Assembly (NCBI GenBank): GCA_024690825.1
Contig: JAILOK010000012.1
Span: 18,563 to 82,562, forward strand
Length of the DNA: 64,000 nt
Reading direction: 5' to 3'
From: Lachnospiraceae bacterium
GTDB lineage: Bacteria > Bacillota > Clostridia > Lachnospirales > Lachnospiraceae
Shown: positions 1-9,659 of the stretch, in pieces
Layout: the number at the start of each line of letters is the position of its first letter
Position numbering within the stretch: the stretch's first letter is position 1
Made by a program: the position numbers and the translations under genes
Notes under the pieces: generated by a model
Database searches by the model: none
What the model was told of the DNA's origin: nothing
The model's input: only the letters and a program-made list of their open reading frames with translations

Positions 1-1412
1 GCATTTGCAAGTATCTTGTCAATGGATGCTTTTTCGACATTGAGGATCTTTCCCCTGATGGGAAGGATCGACTGGTACATTCTGTTTCTGGCAGTCTTTG
101 CGGAACCTCCCGCAGAGTCTCCCTCGACGATGAAGATCTCGCATTTTTTTGGATCTCTTGATTCGCAGTTGGCAAGTTTTCCGTTTGAATCAAAGGAATA
201 CTTCTGCTTTGTCAGCAGATTTGTACGTGTCTTCTCCTCGGCCTTTCTGATCTTTGCCGCTTTTTCGGCGCAGGAGATCACGGTCTTTAAGGTTTCCAGA
301 TTTCTGTCAAAATACAGCTGGATCTCGTCTCCCGTTACCTTTCCCACGGCCCTTGAGGCGTCCTGATTATCAAGCTTGGTCTTGGTCTGTCCTTCAAATC
401 TGGGATCGGGATGCTTGATGGAGACTACTGCTGTCATGCCGTTTCTTATGTCGGTGCCGTTGAAGTTTGCATCCTTTTCTTTTAATATCCCGAGCTGTCT
501 GGCGTAAGTATTCATGACCTGGGTGAACATGGTCTTGAAGCCCGTGATATGCGAACCGCCTTCAGCGTTGTAAATGCAGTTGCAAAAACCCAGCACATCT
601 TCATGGAACTCATTGACATACTGGAAAGCGCATTCCACCGTTATTCCTTCCGAAGCGCCTTTAAAATATACGATATCAGTAAGGGCCTCATTATTCTTGT
701 TCATGTCTTTGATAAATCCGACAAGGCCTTCCGGCTCATGATAGGTTATCTCTTCAAAAAGGGGCCCGCGCAGATCCTTGTAGATGATCGTAAGCTCGGG
801 ATTTAAGTATGCGGTCTCGTGCAGTCTTGATTTGATCTCATCCGATTTAAAACGTGTGGTATCAAAGATCTCACTGTCAGGCAGGAAATTGATCCTTGTG
901 CCGGTTTTGTTTGTTCTGCCGAGGACCGGAAGAAGCCCGTCGACAAGATCGACTACGGGTTTTCCTCTCTCATACCTGTCGTGTGAGATGACACCGTCCC
1001 GCTTGACTGTGATATCCAGAAATTCGGAAAGAGCGTTGACTGCGGACGATCCCACACCGTGAAGTCCGCCGGAGGTCTTGTAAGACGAACCGTCAAATTT
1101 TCCTCCCGCATGAAGTGTAGTCAGGACCACACGCTCTGCTGAGATCCCTTTTTCGTGCATGCCCACAGGTATGCCTCTTCCGTTATCTTCAACAGTGGCA
1201 GATCCGTCGGCTTCAAGCGTCACTTTTATGGTGTCGCAATAACCTGCCAGATGCTCATCGACAGAATTGTCCATGATCTCATACAGGCAGTGGTTCAATC
1301 CTTTTACGCCCGTGCTGCCGATATACATGCCGGGACGCAGACGCACGGGCTCCAGGCCTTCGAGGACCTGGATACTCCCGGCGTCGTAAACTTCATTTAC
1401 TGTCGTGTCCAT
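1..1412 (-). CDS. parE: Type IIA DNA topoisomerase subunit B (ParE/GyrB-like), partial
   Basis: ATPase and strand-passage subunit of a type II topoisomerase. The gene starts at ATG 1412, with AAGGG about seven bases upstream, and runs off the left edge, so only about 470 N-terminal codons are visible. The GHKL ATPase fold is clear: EIMDNSVDEH, the DNGRGIP loop and GLHGVGSSAVNALS near residues 115-130. The TOPRIM motif EGDSAGGSAK appears close to the edge. The FDGSSYKTSGGLHGVGS wording looks closer to ParE-type paralogues of Clostridia than to the FGGGGYKVSGG form I associate with gyrase, so I favour topoisomerase IV. GyrB cannot be excluded without the C-terminus and the next gene (parC or gyrA). 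An extended -10 and a LexA-like palindrome lie upstream. Confidence 0.85.
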   Translation of the reverse strand, partial: MDTTVNEVYDAGSIQVLEGLEPVRLRPGMYIGSTGVKGLNHCLYEIMDNSVDEHLAGYCDTIKVTLEADGSATVEDNGRGIPVGMHEKGISAERVVLTTLHAGGKFDGSSYKTSGGLHGVGSSAVNALSEFLDITVKRDGVISHDRYERGKPVVDLVDGLLPVLGRTNKTGTRINFLPDSEIFDTTRFKSDEIKSRLHETAYLNPELTIIYKDLRGPLFEEITYHEPEGLVGFIKDMNKNNEALTDIVYFKGASEGITVECAFQYVNEFHEDVLGFCNCIYNAEGGSHITGFKTMFTQVMNTYARQLGILKEKDANFNGTDIRNGMTAVVSIKHPDPRFEGQTKTKLDNQDASRAVGKVTGDEIQLYFDRNLETLKTVISCAEKAAKIRKAEEKTRTNLLTKQKYSFDSNGKLANCESRDPKKCEIFIVEGDSAGGSAKTARNRMYQSILPIRGKILNVEKASIDKILAN

Positions 1413-1486
1413 TTATCTTCCCTTCAACAATTTGTGAGCCGCTTCGGCGGCAATCCTAAAAACACAATATTTGGATTAACTATGGG

Positions 1487-1492
1487 ATTATA
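1487..1492 (-). promoter_or_regulatory. Extended -10 promoter element for the topoisomerase gene
   Basis: On the minus strand TATAAT is preceded by TG one base upstream (TGTTATAAT), an extended -10 element. It leaves a leader of about 70 bases before the ATG at 1412. No convincing -35 hexamer is visible at 16-18 bases, which fits an extended -10 promoter. Confidence 0.5.
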
Positions 1493-1522
1493 ACACAAGA
1501 TTTGGAAAAAAGAAAGCACTTT

Positions 1523-1536
1523 AGAACAAATGTTCT
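1523..1536. promoter_or_regulatory. Candidate LexA (SOS) box
   Basis: AGAACAAATGTTCT has six-base inverted arms around a two-base centre. It contains GAAC-N4-GTTC, the core of the Gram-positive LexA/DinR operator. It lies about 30 bases upstream of the extended -10 of the topoisomerase gene, inside the gap between that gene and the next. This is a motif match only. The outer C and G of the full consensus are A and T here. Confidence 0.4.
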
Positions 1537-1540
1537 GATG

Positions 1541-1993
1541 TCAGAAGATGAGATCCCCCTCAACGGATTTCAGATAGTCAATGTCGTAAAGCCTCCCCAT
1601 GTCAAGCCTTTTGTAATAATCGGAAAGATACAGATTTTTCTTGTGCCTGTAATATGTCGCGGGCGCAATGTCAAGAATATTTATGATCTGCCTGTCGTTT
1701 TTATCTTTCATTAAAAAAACAACATCGGAAAATCTGTAAGCTTCAAGTCCGGGTTTCTTCCATGCCACATACTTTCGTCTTCCGGCATTGCGGCATCTTT
1801 TTTTCAGATAGTCGGACACATATACGGATAATAAAAGATTGCCGCCTTTAATATCCATGTATATCCCCACATCCTCAAAGAGCTGTTTTAAGTTGGAATA
1901 GTTTTTCTGCCTTAAAGCATCCTCGAGTTCTTCCTTTGAGATGTTATATCTCAGCCTGATATCATCAAAATCCAGTCTTTCCTTAACCTTCAT
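1541..1993 (-). CDS. Hypothetical protein with predicted helix-turn-helix
   Basis: A 150-residue protein I do not recognise. An in-frame ATG lies 11 codons upstream, but the ATG at 1993 is the better start because AGGAGG sits at 2002-2007, eight bases before it. Residues about 100-120 (DRQIINILDIAPATYYRHKK) look like the recognition region of a helix-turn-helix, similar in style to resolvase-type HTHs, with aromatic and basic residues at the second helix. The N-terminal 40 residues are charged and helical. No membrane segment or catalytic motif is visible. It has its own promoter just downstream of the eno terminator, so it is probably monocistronic. A DNA-binding role is inference. Confidence 0.6.
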   Translation of the reverse strand: MKVKERLDFDDIRLRYNISKEELEDALRQKNYSNLKQLFEDVGIYMDIKGGNLLLSVYVSDYLKKRCRNAGRRKYVAWKKPGLEAYRFSDVVFLMKDKNDRQIINILDIAPATYYRHKKNLYLSDYYKRLDMGRLYDIDYLKSVEGDLIF

Positions 1994-2042
1994 GACAAAT
2001 ACCTCCTGTTTATGTCCGGTTTCCACCTTTTAAACCGATTCT

Positions 2043-2071
2043 ATCATAATTAAATTTGATAGTAAAGACAA
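2043..2071 (-). promoter_or_regulatory. Sigma-A-type promoter for the HTH hypothetical
   Basis: On the minus strand TTGTCT (2066-2071) and TATGAT (2043-2048) are separated by exactly 17 bases, about 50 bases upstream of the ATG at 1993. The -35 overlaps the T-rich tail of the eno terminator, so the two signals are packed together. Confidence 0.6.
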
Positions 2072-2112
2072 AAAAATAAAAAAAGACCGCCGCAGACAAC
2101 TGCGGCAGTCTT
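2070..2112 (-). terminator. Rho-independent terminator of eno
   Basis: A hairpin with arms at 2083-2095 and 2100-2112 (one C-A mismatch, four-base loop ACAA) lies 15 bases after the eno stop. Read on the minus strand it is followed by a long T-rich tract. It is a strong intrinsic terminator. On the plus strand only five Ts follow, so any reverse activity would be weaker. Confidence 0.85.
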
Positions 2113-2126
2113 TTTAAGCAGTGTTA

Positions 2127-3467
<1,341 letters not shown>

Positions 3468-3498
3468 TCATCGCTGCCGGATAAAACCAGCAACCCTT

Positions 3499-3527
3499 AT
3501 ACTACCACAATTTCACGGCACCTTCAA
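3499..3527 (-). promoter_or_regulatory. Promoter of eno
   Basis: TTGAAG (3522-3527) and TAGTAT (3499-3504) on the minus strand are separated by 17 bases, giving a leader of roughly 65 bases. The element starts just after the stop of the upstream beta-helix gene, so eno can be expressed independently of the topB operon. Confidence 0.55.
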
Positions 3528-3534
3528 TGAAATC

Positions 3535-4209
3535 TTAGTCCTCTTTTTTTACTATGCGGTCACGGTCCTTAAAGACGGAATCGGCGTTTATCACTCCCCT
3601 GACGCAGGATGTGGGGTAGATGTTAGTATTGCGTCCAACAACAGTGCCCGGGTTCAGCACGCTGTTACAGCCGACCTCCACATGATCGCCCAGCATGGCT
3701 CCGAATTTTTTTAATCCTGTTTCTATCAGTTCTCCGTCGGGAAATTTCACGACAACATTTTTTTTGTCGGATTTCACATTGGAGGTTATGGAACCTGCGC
3801 CCATATGTGAATAAAAACCAAGGATCGAATCTCCGACATAATTATAATGAGGAACCTGTACATGGTTGAAGAGGATCACATTTTTCAGTTCGGTGGAATT
3901 TCCGACGACACAGTCATTTCCTATAAGAGCCTTTCCTCTTATGAAAGCACCGGGCCTTACTTCTGTATTCTCCCCGATTATGCACGGACCGACTATCGTG
4001 GAATAGTTCCAGATCTTTGCGGACCTTGCAATAAAAACTCCGTCACCCTTGTCCTCGAATACGGACATGTCAAGCTTGGATGAAAGTTCCGTAATAAGTC
4101 CGCCGATACCCGGAAGTGCTTCCCAGGGATAGTTAAACTGTAAAAGATAATCCTTTGCAAGAGTTTCGTTCAGGTCATAGAGATTTTTGATAAGGGCATT
4201 TTCCGTCAT
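3535..4209 (-). CDS. Left-handed beta-helix (hexapeptide-repeat) protein, GlmU C-terminal-like
   Basis: A 224-residue protein with a helical N-terminal segment (about residues 1-65) followed by hexapeptide-repeat turns typical of a left-handed parallel beta-helix. Examples are IGENTEVRPGAFIRGKALIG, VVGNSTELKNV, GAMLGDHVEVGCNSVLNPGTVVGRN. This fold is shared by acyltransferases and by the C-terminal half of GlmU. The pyrophosphorylase domain of GlmU is absent. The pattern GAGSITSNVKSDKK resembles the GlmU acetyltransferase turn. It is the last gene of the topB run, starting 11 bases after topB. Its substrate is unknown. Nucleotide-sugar or acyl transfer is inferred from fold only. Confidence 0.75.
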   Translation of the reverse strand: MTENALIKNLYDLNETLAKDYLLQFNYPWEALPGIGGLITELSSKLDMSVFEDKGDGVFIARSAKIWNYSTIVGPCIIGENTEVRPGAFIRGKALIGNDCVVGNSTELKNVILFNHVQVPHYNYVGDSILGFYSHMGAGSITSNVKSDKKNVVVKFPDGELIETGLKKFGAMLGDHVEVGCNSVLNPGTVVGRNTNIYPTSCVRGVINADSVFKDRDRIVKKED

Positions 4210-4220
4210 TTGTTCCTCTC

Positions 4221-6218
4221 CTATTTTTTGTTTACTTTTTCAATGAGTTCAAGATTCGGTCTGATACGCCCGGTGATATCATTGGTCTTGATCGAATTTA
4301 CGTATTTTGCAACATACCTGTACAGAGTTGTCCTGTATTCTTCGGGAGTTATCTCTCCTTTTTCGACTCCGGCAAGTCCCTTTTCCCAGCTGGCCGTCAT
4401 CTTGGGCTCGAGCATCCCGGGAAGAGTTTGGCGGACGATCTCATATATCATTTCTCCGATTTTTTTCGGTGTCAGGACCTGTGTTTTTTTATTAAGATTA
4501 AGGTATCCGATACGGATCAGCTTTTCTATTATACCGGCACGGGTTGCGGAGGTTCCGATGCCGGCTCCCTTTATCTGCGCCCGAAGCTCCTCATCCTCTA
4601 TAAGCTGACCGGCATTTTCCATGGCAAGTACCATGGAACCGGAAGTATATCTTTTGGGAGGGCTTGTTTTGCCTTCTTTTATTTCAAAGGAATCAATATT
4701 TAAGATATCACCCTTATGAAGTCCCTCTATAAGCTTTAAGAGACCTTCATTATCTGATATGCTGTCTTCTTCTGAAGAATCATCCGGCTGTTTCTTTTCT
4801 TTTTCGGGTTCGGGAGCGGCAACCTGAAGAAATCCCTTTTCTTTAAGGATCTTTACATTTGAAAAGAATTTCTCCTTTCCTGCCTGAAGCGTAAGGGAGG
4901 CTTTCCTGTATACTGCCGGGGCAAAAAAGATCGAAAGGAAACGTCTTGCTATCAGGTCATATATCTTTTTCTGAAGCTCGGACACGGAATCAAAACGGGA
5001 AATATCACCGGTCGGTATTATGGCATAATGATCAGTAACCTTGCTGTCATCGACATACTGGGTCTTTTCTATTCCCTTGTAAAGTCCCTCATCGCGAATC
5101 TTAAGGACGGCTTCCTTAAGCGGAGGATATTTATAAAGACCTGAAAGATTTTTTGTGATCTCCTTTGATACCGCAGTGGACAGGACTCTTGCATCCGTAC
5201 GCGGATATGTGGTCAGTTTGCTTTCATAAAGCGTCTGTACGGCATTAAGAGTCTCATCGGGACTTATCTTGAAACGCTTTGAACATTCGGCCTGAAGTTC
5301 GGCGAGATTGAACAGCAAAGGGGCCTTTTTCTTTTCTTCGGTGATGTCGGTCTTAAACACCATTGCCGACTTAAACTCGGACATTCCGGATATAAAGGAT
5401 TCGGCATCGCTTTTTTCCTTAAAGCCTTTTTCATTATAAAGCTTTGGCGACTCAAAATATTCGGAACCCTTTACGGCTTTCCATGCGCCGGAAAAGTTAA
5501 GTCCTTCTTTTTCAAACAGAGCATTTATCTTAAAAAACGGTGTTTCCTTAAAATCTCTTATCTCGCGTTCTCTTTTGACGACCATTCCGAGAACGCAGGT
5601 CATAACGCGTCCTACCGCAATGGCGGTGTATTTTTTTGTGCCGGCTGCCTCGTTGAGCATTCTTCCGTATTTGACGGAAAGGGCCCTCGAAAAATTGATG
5701 CCCATGGAATAATCCTCTATCCCGCGCATGATGCCGGCATTGGCAAGATTTCTGTAATCCTCATAAGGCCGCGCTTCGTTGATCCCGCGGAGGATCTCTT
5801 CTTCTGTAGTCGAATCTATCCAGACCCGCTTTTCCGTAAGACCGTTCCTTACTCCCGACTTCATTCTTATGAGTTCCTCTATGACCTGTCCTTCGCGTCC
5901 CGAATCGCCTGCCCAGAGGCATACATCGATATCATCTCTGTGAAGGCAGTTCTGCACGGATTCATATTGTTTTTTTACATTGGGGATAACATCATAGAGA
6001 TATTCTTCCGGAAGAAACGGAAGGTCTTTCAGAGCCCATTTTTTTAAACTTTGATCGTAGCTTTCAGGGTAGAGCATCTCCACAAGATGCCCGACACACC
6101 AGGTTATGCAGTATTCGTCATTTTCGATGAGTCCGTTTCCGTTGCCCTTAACCTTTAATATCCTGGCATATTCGCGGGCCACGGAAGGCTTCTCGGTTAT
6201 GATCAAGGTCTTGCCCAA
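4221..6218 (-). CDS. topB: DNA topoisomerase III (type IA)
   Basis: A 665-residue type IA topoisomerase that relaxes and decatenates DNA through a single-strand break. The N-terminal TOPRIM begins KTLIITEKPSVAREYA. The acidic loop is AGDSGREGQ (residues 103-111), which keeps the first Asp but has Gly for the second and Gln for the final Glu. E. coli TopB also uses REGQ and many Gram-positive enzymes DxGREG, so activity is plausible. The active-site Tyr is in LTTYPRTDARVLS (about residue 338). An acidic insert lies near residues 475-500. No C-terminal zinc fingers are present. The start overlaps the preceding hydrolase-like gene by 16 bases, implying coupled translation. Confidence 0.93.
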   Translation of the reverse strand: MGKTLIITEKPSVAREYARILKVKGNGNGLIENDEYCITWCVGHLVEMLYPESYDQSLKKWALKDLPFLPEEYLYDVIPNVKKQYESVQNCLHRDDIDVCLWAGDSGREGQVIEELIRMKSGVRNGLTEKRVWIDSTTEEEILRGINEARPYEDYRNLANAGIMRGIEDYSMGINFSRALSVKYGRMLNEAAGTKKYTAIAVGRVMTCVLGMVVKREREIRDFKETPFFKINALFEKEGLNFSGAWKAVKGSEYFESPKLYNEKGFKEKSDAESFISGMSEFKSAMVFKTDITEEKKKAPLLFNLAELQAECSKRFKISPDETLNAVQTLYESKLTTYPRTDARVLSTAVSKEITKNLSGLYKYPPLKEAVLKIRDEGLYKGIEKTQYVDDSKVTDHYAIIPTGDISRFDSVSELQKKIYDLIARRFLSIFFAPAVYRKASLTLQAGKEKFFSNVKILKEKGFLQVAAPEPEKEKKQPDDSSEEDSISDNEGLLKLIEGLHKGDILNIDSFEIKEGKTSPPKRYTSGSMVLAMENAGQLIEDEELRAQIKGAGIGTSATRAGIIEKLIRIGYLNLNKKTQVLTPKKIGEMIYEIVRQTLPGMLEPKMTASWEKGLAGVEKGEITPEEYRTTLYRYVAKYVNSIKTNDITGRIRPNLELIEKVNKK

Positions 6219-7909
6219 AGTATGTTTTCTCCGATCTTTTCGTAAAGGTCTTTCCTGCTGCCTGTAAGAATATCGGCGGCATCTGTCATTCCACCCGTTT
6301 GTGGGCGCGGAAGAAACATATCCGATGCCGGTGTCTCGGTAAACTCTATCTTGATATTTTCAAAATCGTTCTTGAAAAAGATCCGTACATATCTTCTGCA
6401 CTCGCCCTCGATGAAGGAAGCTTCGGCCTTTAAGCACAGATCATTGTCTTCATCTTTTGCAAACTGCGCGATGCCGGAAACAATATACTGCTCTCCTTTA
6501 AAGCTCATCACGCTGTATCTGTCCTTGTCATGTGCAACAAGAAGGTCATTGGTCCGATCCTCCTCTTTCATATGGATAACAAGCCCTTTCTTGTCTTTTT
6601 CAAAGGAAATCTCGGACAGACCGGAAGTGCGGTTGTTCTGCATGTATTGAAGAAAATGCGGCATGAATGAGCAGCCTTTTGTATCAAGAACATAAGACAG
6701 ACCGTGGATACAGGCGCTCATCTTTTCAAATGACAGGTCGGCGGGATACTGAGAGCTTTTTTTCTTCCATCCGCCTCTCTTCCGTGTGACCTTTACAGCT
6801 CTTTTTGAAAATGATGATAATAAGTCATCAAGCTTTTTCTTCGAAGAGGGATTGTCAACAAGAAAGGCGGGAGGATTATATACATCGCCGAAATAGGAAC
6901 TGACGAGGTCATTCAGGCTTTCTTCTTTGTTATCATCCCCGCCGGCATTTATGACGATAACTATATCGTTCTGAGAAAAAACGAAACATTCCTGGAGCAT
7001 CATACCCGAAAACATAATGTCCCCGGGCTTTGCGCCAACGATCACCTGACAGCCGTAACCGTACCCCGGGCTGTCTTCAAATTCAAATCTTTTTTCAAGC
7101 GATTTTTCCATCCATGCATCCGAGATTATCCGCTTATCACCGTATACACCCTTTTTCATATACAGCTGGCCGATCTTTGCGACATCTTCCGGATACATGG
7201 TAAGTCCCCACCCGCCTTTGGTGATACCTCTGGGACACTTTTCCCAGATATAGTTTCTGATGCCGAGCGGCTCAAAAAGACGGGGTTTAAGATAATCATC
7301 CATGGGGATACCTTTAAGGGCCGTGACAGCTGCCGACAGAACATAGGAGTTCATGGAATCATATTCAAAACGACAGCCGGGTTCAAAATGCAGAGGCGCG
7401 TCAAAAAACATGGACAGCCAGTCGTTTCCGGAATGGATCCCGCTTTCATTAAAGGTTGAGCCTGAAGACATCGTCAGCAGGTCATATACGGATATGTTTT
7501 TCAGTTTGAGTGAGTTTAAAAAAGATATCCTTGATCCGAATATTTCGGTAAGTTTTGTGCCGGGGGACAGTTTTCCCTCATCAACAAGCATACCGACAGC
7601 CAGATTGGTTATGCTTTTTGCTATACCATGCTGGGAATGCCAGGTTTCCTTAAGATAAGGAGAAAAAGATGCTTCGGCAATGACTTTCCCGTGACGGAGC
7701 ATCAGAAAATGATGAAGATCACAGGACAGTTTTTGAAGATCGTTCAGAAAATCTCTTATATACAACGACGAGACCCCTTCGCTTTCCGGGGTCACTTCAG
7801 GGTGTCTTATGATCTCTTTAAGATCTGTGGTACATACTCTTGTTTTTTGAGGCTCGTAATCAGCCTTTGAAGAGAAATCAGACTGCGGCCTCAAGAACAC
7901 ACTTTTCAA
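6203..7909 (-). CDS. Beta-lactamase-fold serine hydrolase family protein, apparently missing the catalytic serine
   Basis: About 568 residues, PF00144-like in the N-terminal 380 residues (PESEGVSSLYIRDFLNDL, FLMLRHGKVIAEA, LTMSSGS, YDSMNSYVLSA) with a long C-terminal extension. In this family the SxxK nucleophile motif occurs where this protein has HGIAKSITNLAVG. The Lys is kept (about residue 98) but the nucleophile position is Gly (codon GGT). The C-terminal KTG/HGG-like motif is also not recognisable. No ATG is suitable. TTG at 7909 (or GTG at 7900), preceded by GGAGGAGAGGG, is the likely start, overlapping the EAL gene by 31 bases. No signal peptide is seen. It is probably a non-catalytic or altered-mechanism protein; the ligand is unknown. 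Confidence 0.7.
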   Translation of the reverse strand: MKSVFLRPQSDFSSKADYEPQKTRVCTTDLKEIIRHPEVTPESEGVSSLYIRDFLNDLQKLSCDLHHFLMLRHGKVIAEASFSPYLKETWHSQHGIAKSITNLAVGMLVDEGKLSPGTKLTEIFGSRISFLNSLKLKNISVYDLLTMSSGSTFNESGIHSGNDWLSMFFDAPLHFEPGCRFEYDSMNSYVLSAAVTALKGIPMDDYLKPRLFEPLGIRNYIWEKCPRGITKGGWGLTMYPEDVAKIGQLYMKKGVYGDKRIISDAWMEKSLEKRFEFEDSPGYGYGCQVIVGAKPGDIMFSGMMLQECFVFSQNDIVIVINAGGDDNKEESLNDLVSSYFGDVYNPPAFLVDNPSSKKKLDDLLSSFSKRAVKVTRKRGGWKKKSSQYPADLSFEKMSACIHGLSYVLDTKGCSFMPHFLQYMQNNRTSGLSEISFEKDKKGLVIHMKEEDRTNDLLVAHDKDRYSVMSFKGEQYIVSGIAQFAKDEDNDLCLKAEASFIEGECRRYVRIFFKNDFENIKIEFTETPASDMFLPRPQTGGMTDAADILTGSRKDLYEKIGENILWARP

Positions 7910-9659
7910 AATCCCTCTCCTCCATGGGTTTTCCCAAAAGATATCCCTGGATATTATCACAGCTGATCTTTTTAAGGAAATCCATCTGGTCTTCTTCCTC
8001 CACACCTTCGGCTATTGTTTCAAGACCGAGCCTTCTGACCATGTTTACAACCGATTCGGTGATGATACCGGTAGTATCATCGGAGATCACGGTATCGATA
8101 AAACTCTTGTCTATCTTAAGAGTGCTGATCGGAAGAGACCTAAGGTATGAAAGTGATGAAAATCCCGTGCCGAAATCGTCGAGAGCGATCTTTAAGCCGA
8201 ACTGACGCATCCTTGATACCTTTTCTATGATCTCGGAAGTACGCTCGATCAGGACACTTTCGGTTATTTCGATCTCCAGGTTCTCGGGATCGATATCCGC
8301 GGATCTTAGGAATTTCAGAAGATCATCAACAAAATTGTCCTTTTTAAGCTGGATCGCAGAGATATTTATGGACATTACACCGTTGAAATTATATTTCTGG
8401 CGCCATTCTTCAAGCTTTGCGACAGCCGTTCTGATCACCCACTGTCCTATGGGAATGATGCCGCCGCTCTTTTCGGCAAGGGGTATGAATTTCATCGGAG
8501 ATATGTAACTTCCGTCATGCTCCTTCCAGCGTATCAGGGCTTCACAGCCGCGAAGCTTGCCGGTTGCCGCATTATACTGCGGCTGATAGAAAAGAACGAA
8601 ATTCTGCATCATTATGGCATCCTGAAGGCGTTTTTCCACCTCAAAGCCTTCAAGGAACTTTTTCATCATATTTGTATCGAAATAATGTATCTTGTCACGC
8701 TCTCCGTCCTTTGCGGCATATACACAGATCTCGGCGTTCTGGAGCACGCCCAGTCCGGTATGGGCCGAATCGGGAAACACGGCAACGCCGACCGTTACGG
8801 AAAGATAGATTTCATCTTTGTTGCTGAGAACAAAGGGCTTTTTCAGGCGGTTTCTTATTTCCCGGACTATGCTCTCAACGCTTGTTTCAATTCCGGGATC
8901 ATATACCGATATTACAAACACATCGGTGCCGAATCTGCCGACATTTACCCTGTCATTGTTAAAGCCGGACAGATACTGGCCGAAAAGCATTATAAGCTCA
9001 TCTCCGTATACAAGTCCTAAAGAATCATTGATCCGTTTGAACGAGTCTATATCAACAAGAGCTACATGAAGCGGCACATGCTCCTGTTTTGCTTTTTCGA
9101 CATTATCATTTAACTGTTCAATGAAATAATTTCTGTTGATCAGACCGGTCTGATTATCATAATAGGCAAGGTAAGTCAGCTCATCCTTCTGGATATGCAG
9201 ACGGGTGATATTTCTGAAACAGACATATTTTTCCGCGGGAAAACCTTCGTCGTCACTGATAAGAAAAGCGGACACCTCGATCCATTTCCGCCCCGACTTT
9301 AAGCAGAACTCCTTTGAGACCACATTGCCGCCGTCTCCTGTGCTGATCGAGATGATGTCCATAACATCATCCGCATCGATATCGCGTATAACATCTCTTA
9401 TGGCGGGAATGTCTTCCACACATTTCACATCAACACCGATCATGCCGGCAAAGTCCCCCACACAGTGGAAAACACCGCTTTCGAGATTGTAGCAGTAATA
9501 AGCATTCCCCGATACATCAAGGAATTTGTCAAAGATATGTCTGTCGGCCGCAAGTTTCCGGTTTTCTTCCTTCAGAAGGTCAAACTGATAGACCAATGAA
9601 GCATTATCGGAAACATTGACGGTTATCGTTTCCTTATCGACGGAAAAATTATCTTGCAT
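7878..9659 (-). CDS. PAS-like/degenerate GGDEF/EAL cyclic-di-GMP phosphodiesterase
   Basis: A 593-residue cytoplasmic signalling protein. Residues about 40-155 resemble a PAS sensor, residues 160-330 are a diguanylate-cyclase domain, and residues 340-590 an EAL domain. The GGDEF signature is GTDVF (244-248), so cyclase activity is probably lost and the domain may only bind GTP. The EAL domain keeps ALIRW after the Glu at 373, ITES, DDFGTGFSSLSYL (494-506), the Lys of KIDKSF and AEGVE near 551, so c-di-GMP hydrolysis is likely. No membrane helices are visible. Start ATG 9659 has AAAGGGG upstream and overlaps asd by 11 bases. It sits in an operon-like run with asd, the hydrolase-like gene and topB. 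Confidence 0.88.
   Translation of the reverse strand: MQDNFSVDKETITVNVSDNASLVYQFDLLKEENRKLAADRHIFDKFLDVSGNAYYCYNLESGVFHCVGDFAGMIGVDVKCVEDIPAIRDVIRDIDADDVMDIISISTGDGGNVVSKEFCLKSGRKWIEVSAFLISDDEGFPAEKYVCFRNITRLHIQKDELTYLAYYDNQTGLINRNYFIEQLNDNVEKAKQEHVPLHVALVDIDSFKRINDSLGLVYGDELIMLFGQYLSGFNNDRVNVGRFGTDVFVISVYDPGIETSVESIVREIRNRLKKPFVLSNKDEIYLSVTVGVAVFPDSAHTGLGVLQNAEICVYAAKDGERDKIHYFDTNMMKKFLEGFEVEKRLQDAIMMQNFVLFYQPQYNAATGKLRGCEALIRWKEHDGSYISPMKFIPLAEKSGGIIPIGQWVIRTAVAKLEEWRQKYNFNGVMSINISAIQLKKDNFVDDLLKFLRSADIDPENLEIEITESVLIERTSEIIEKVSRMRQFGLKIALDDFGTGFSSLSYLRSLPISTLKIDKSFIDTVISDDTTGIITESVVNMVRRLGLETIAEGVEEEDQMDFLKKISCDNIQGYLLGKPMEERDFEKCVLEAAV

Noticed and set aside
4221..6218. topB as a mobile-element copy because of its altered acidic motif.
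   Set aside because: The AGDSGREGQ variant combines forms known in E. coli and Gram-positive TopB, and no transfer or conjugation genes are nearby.
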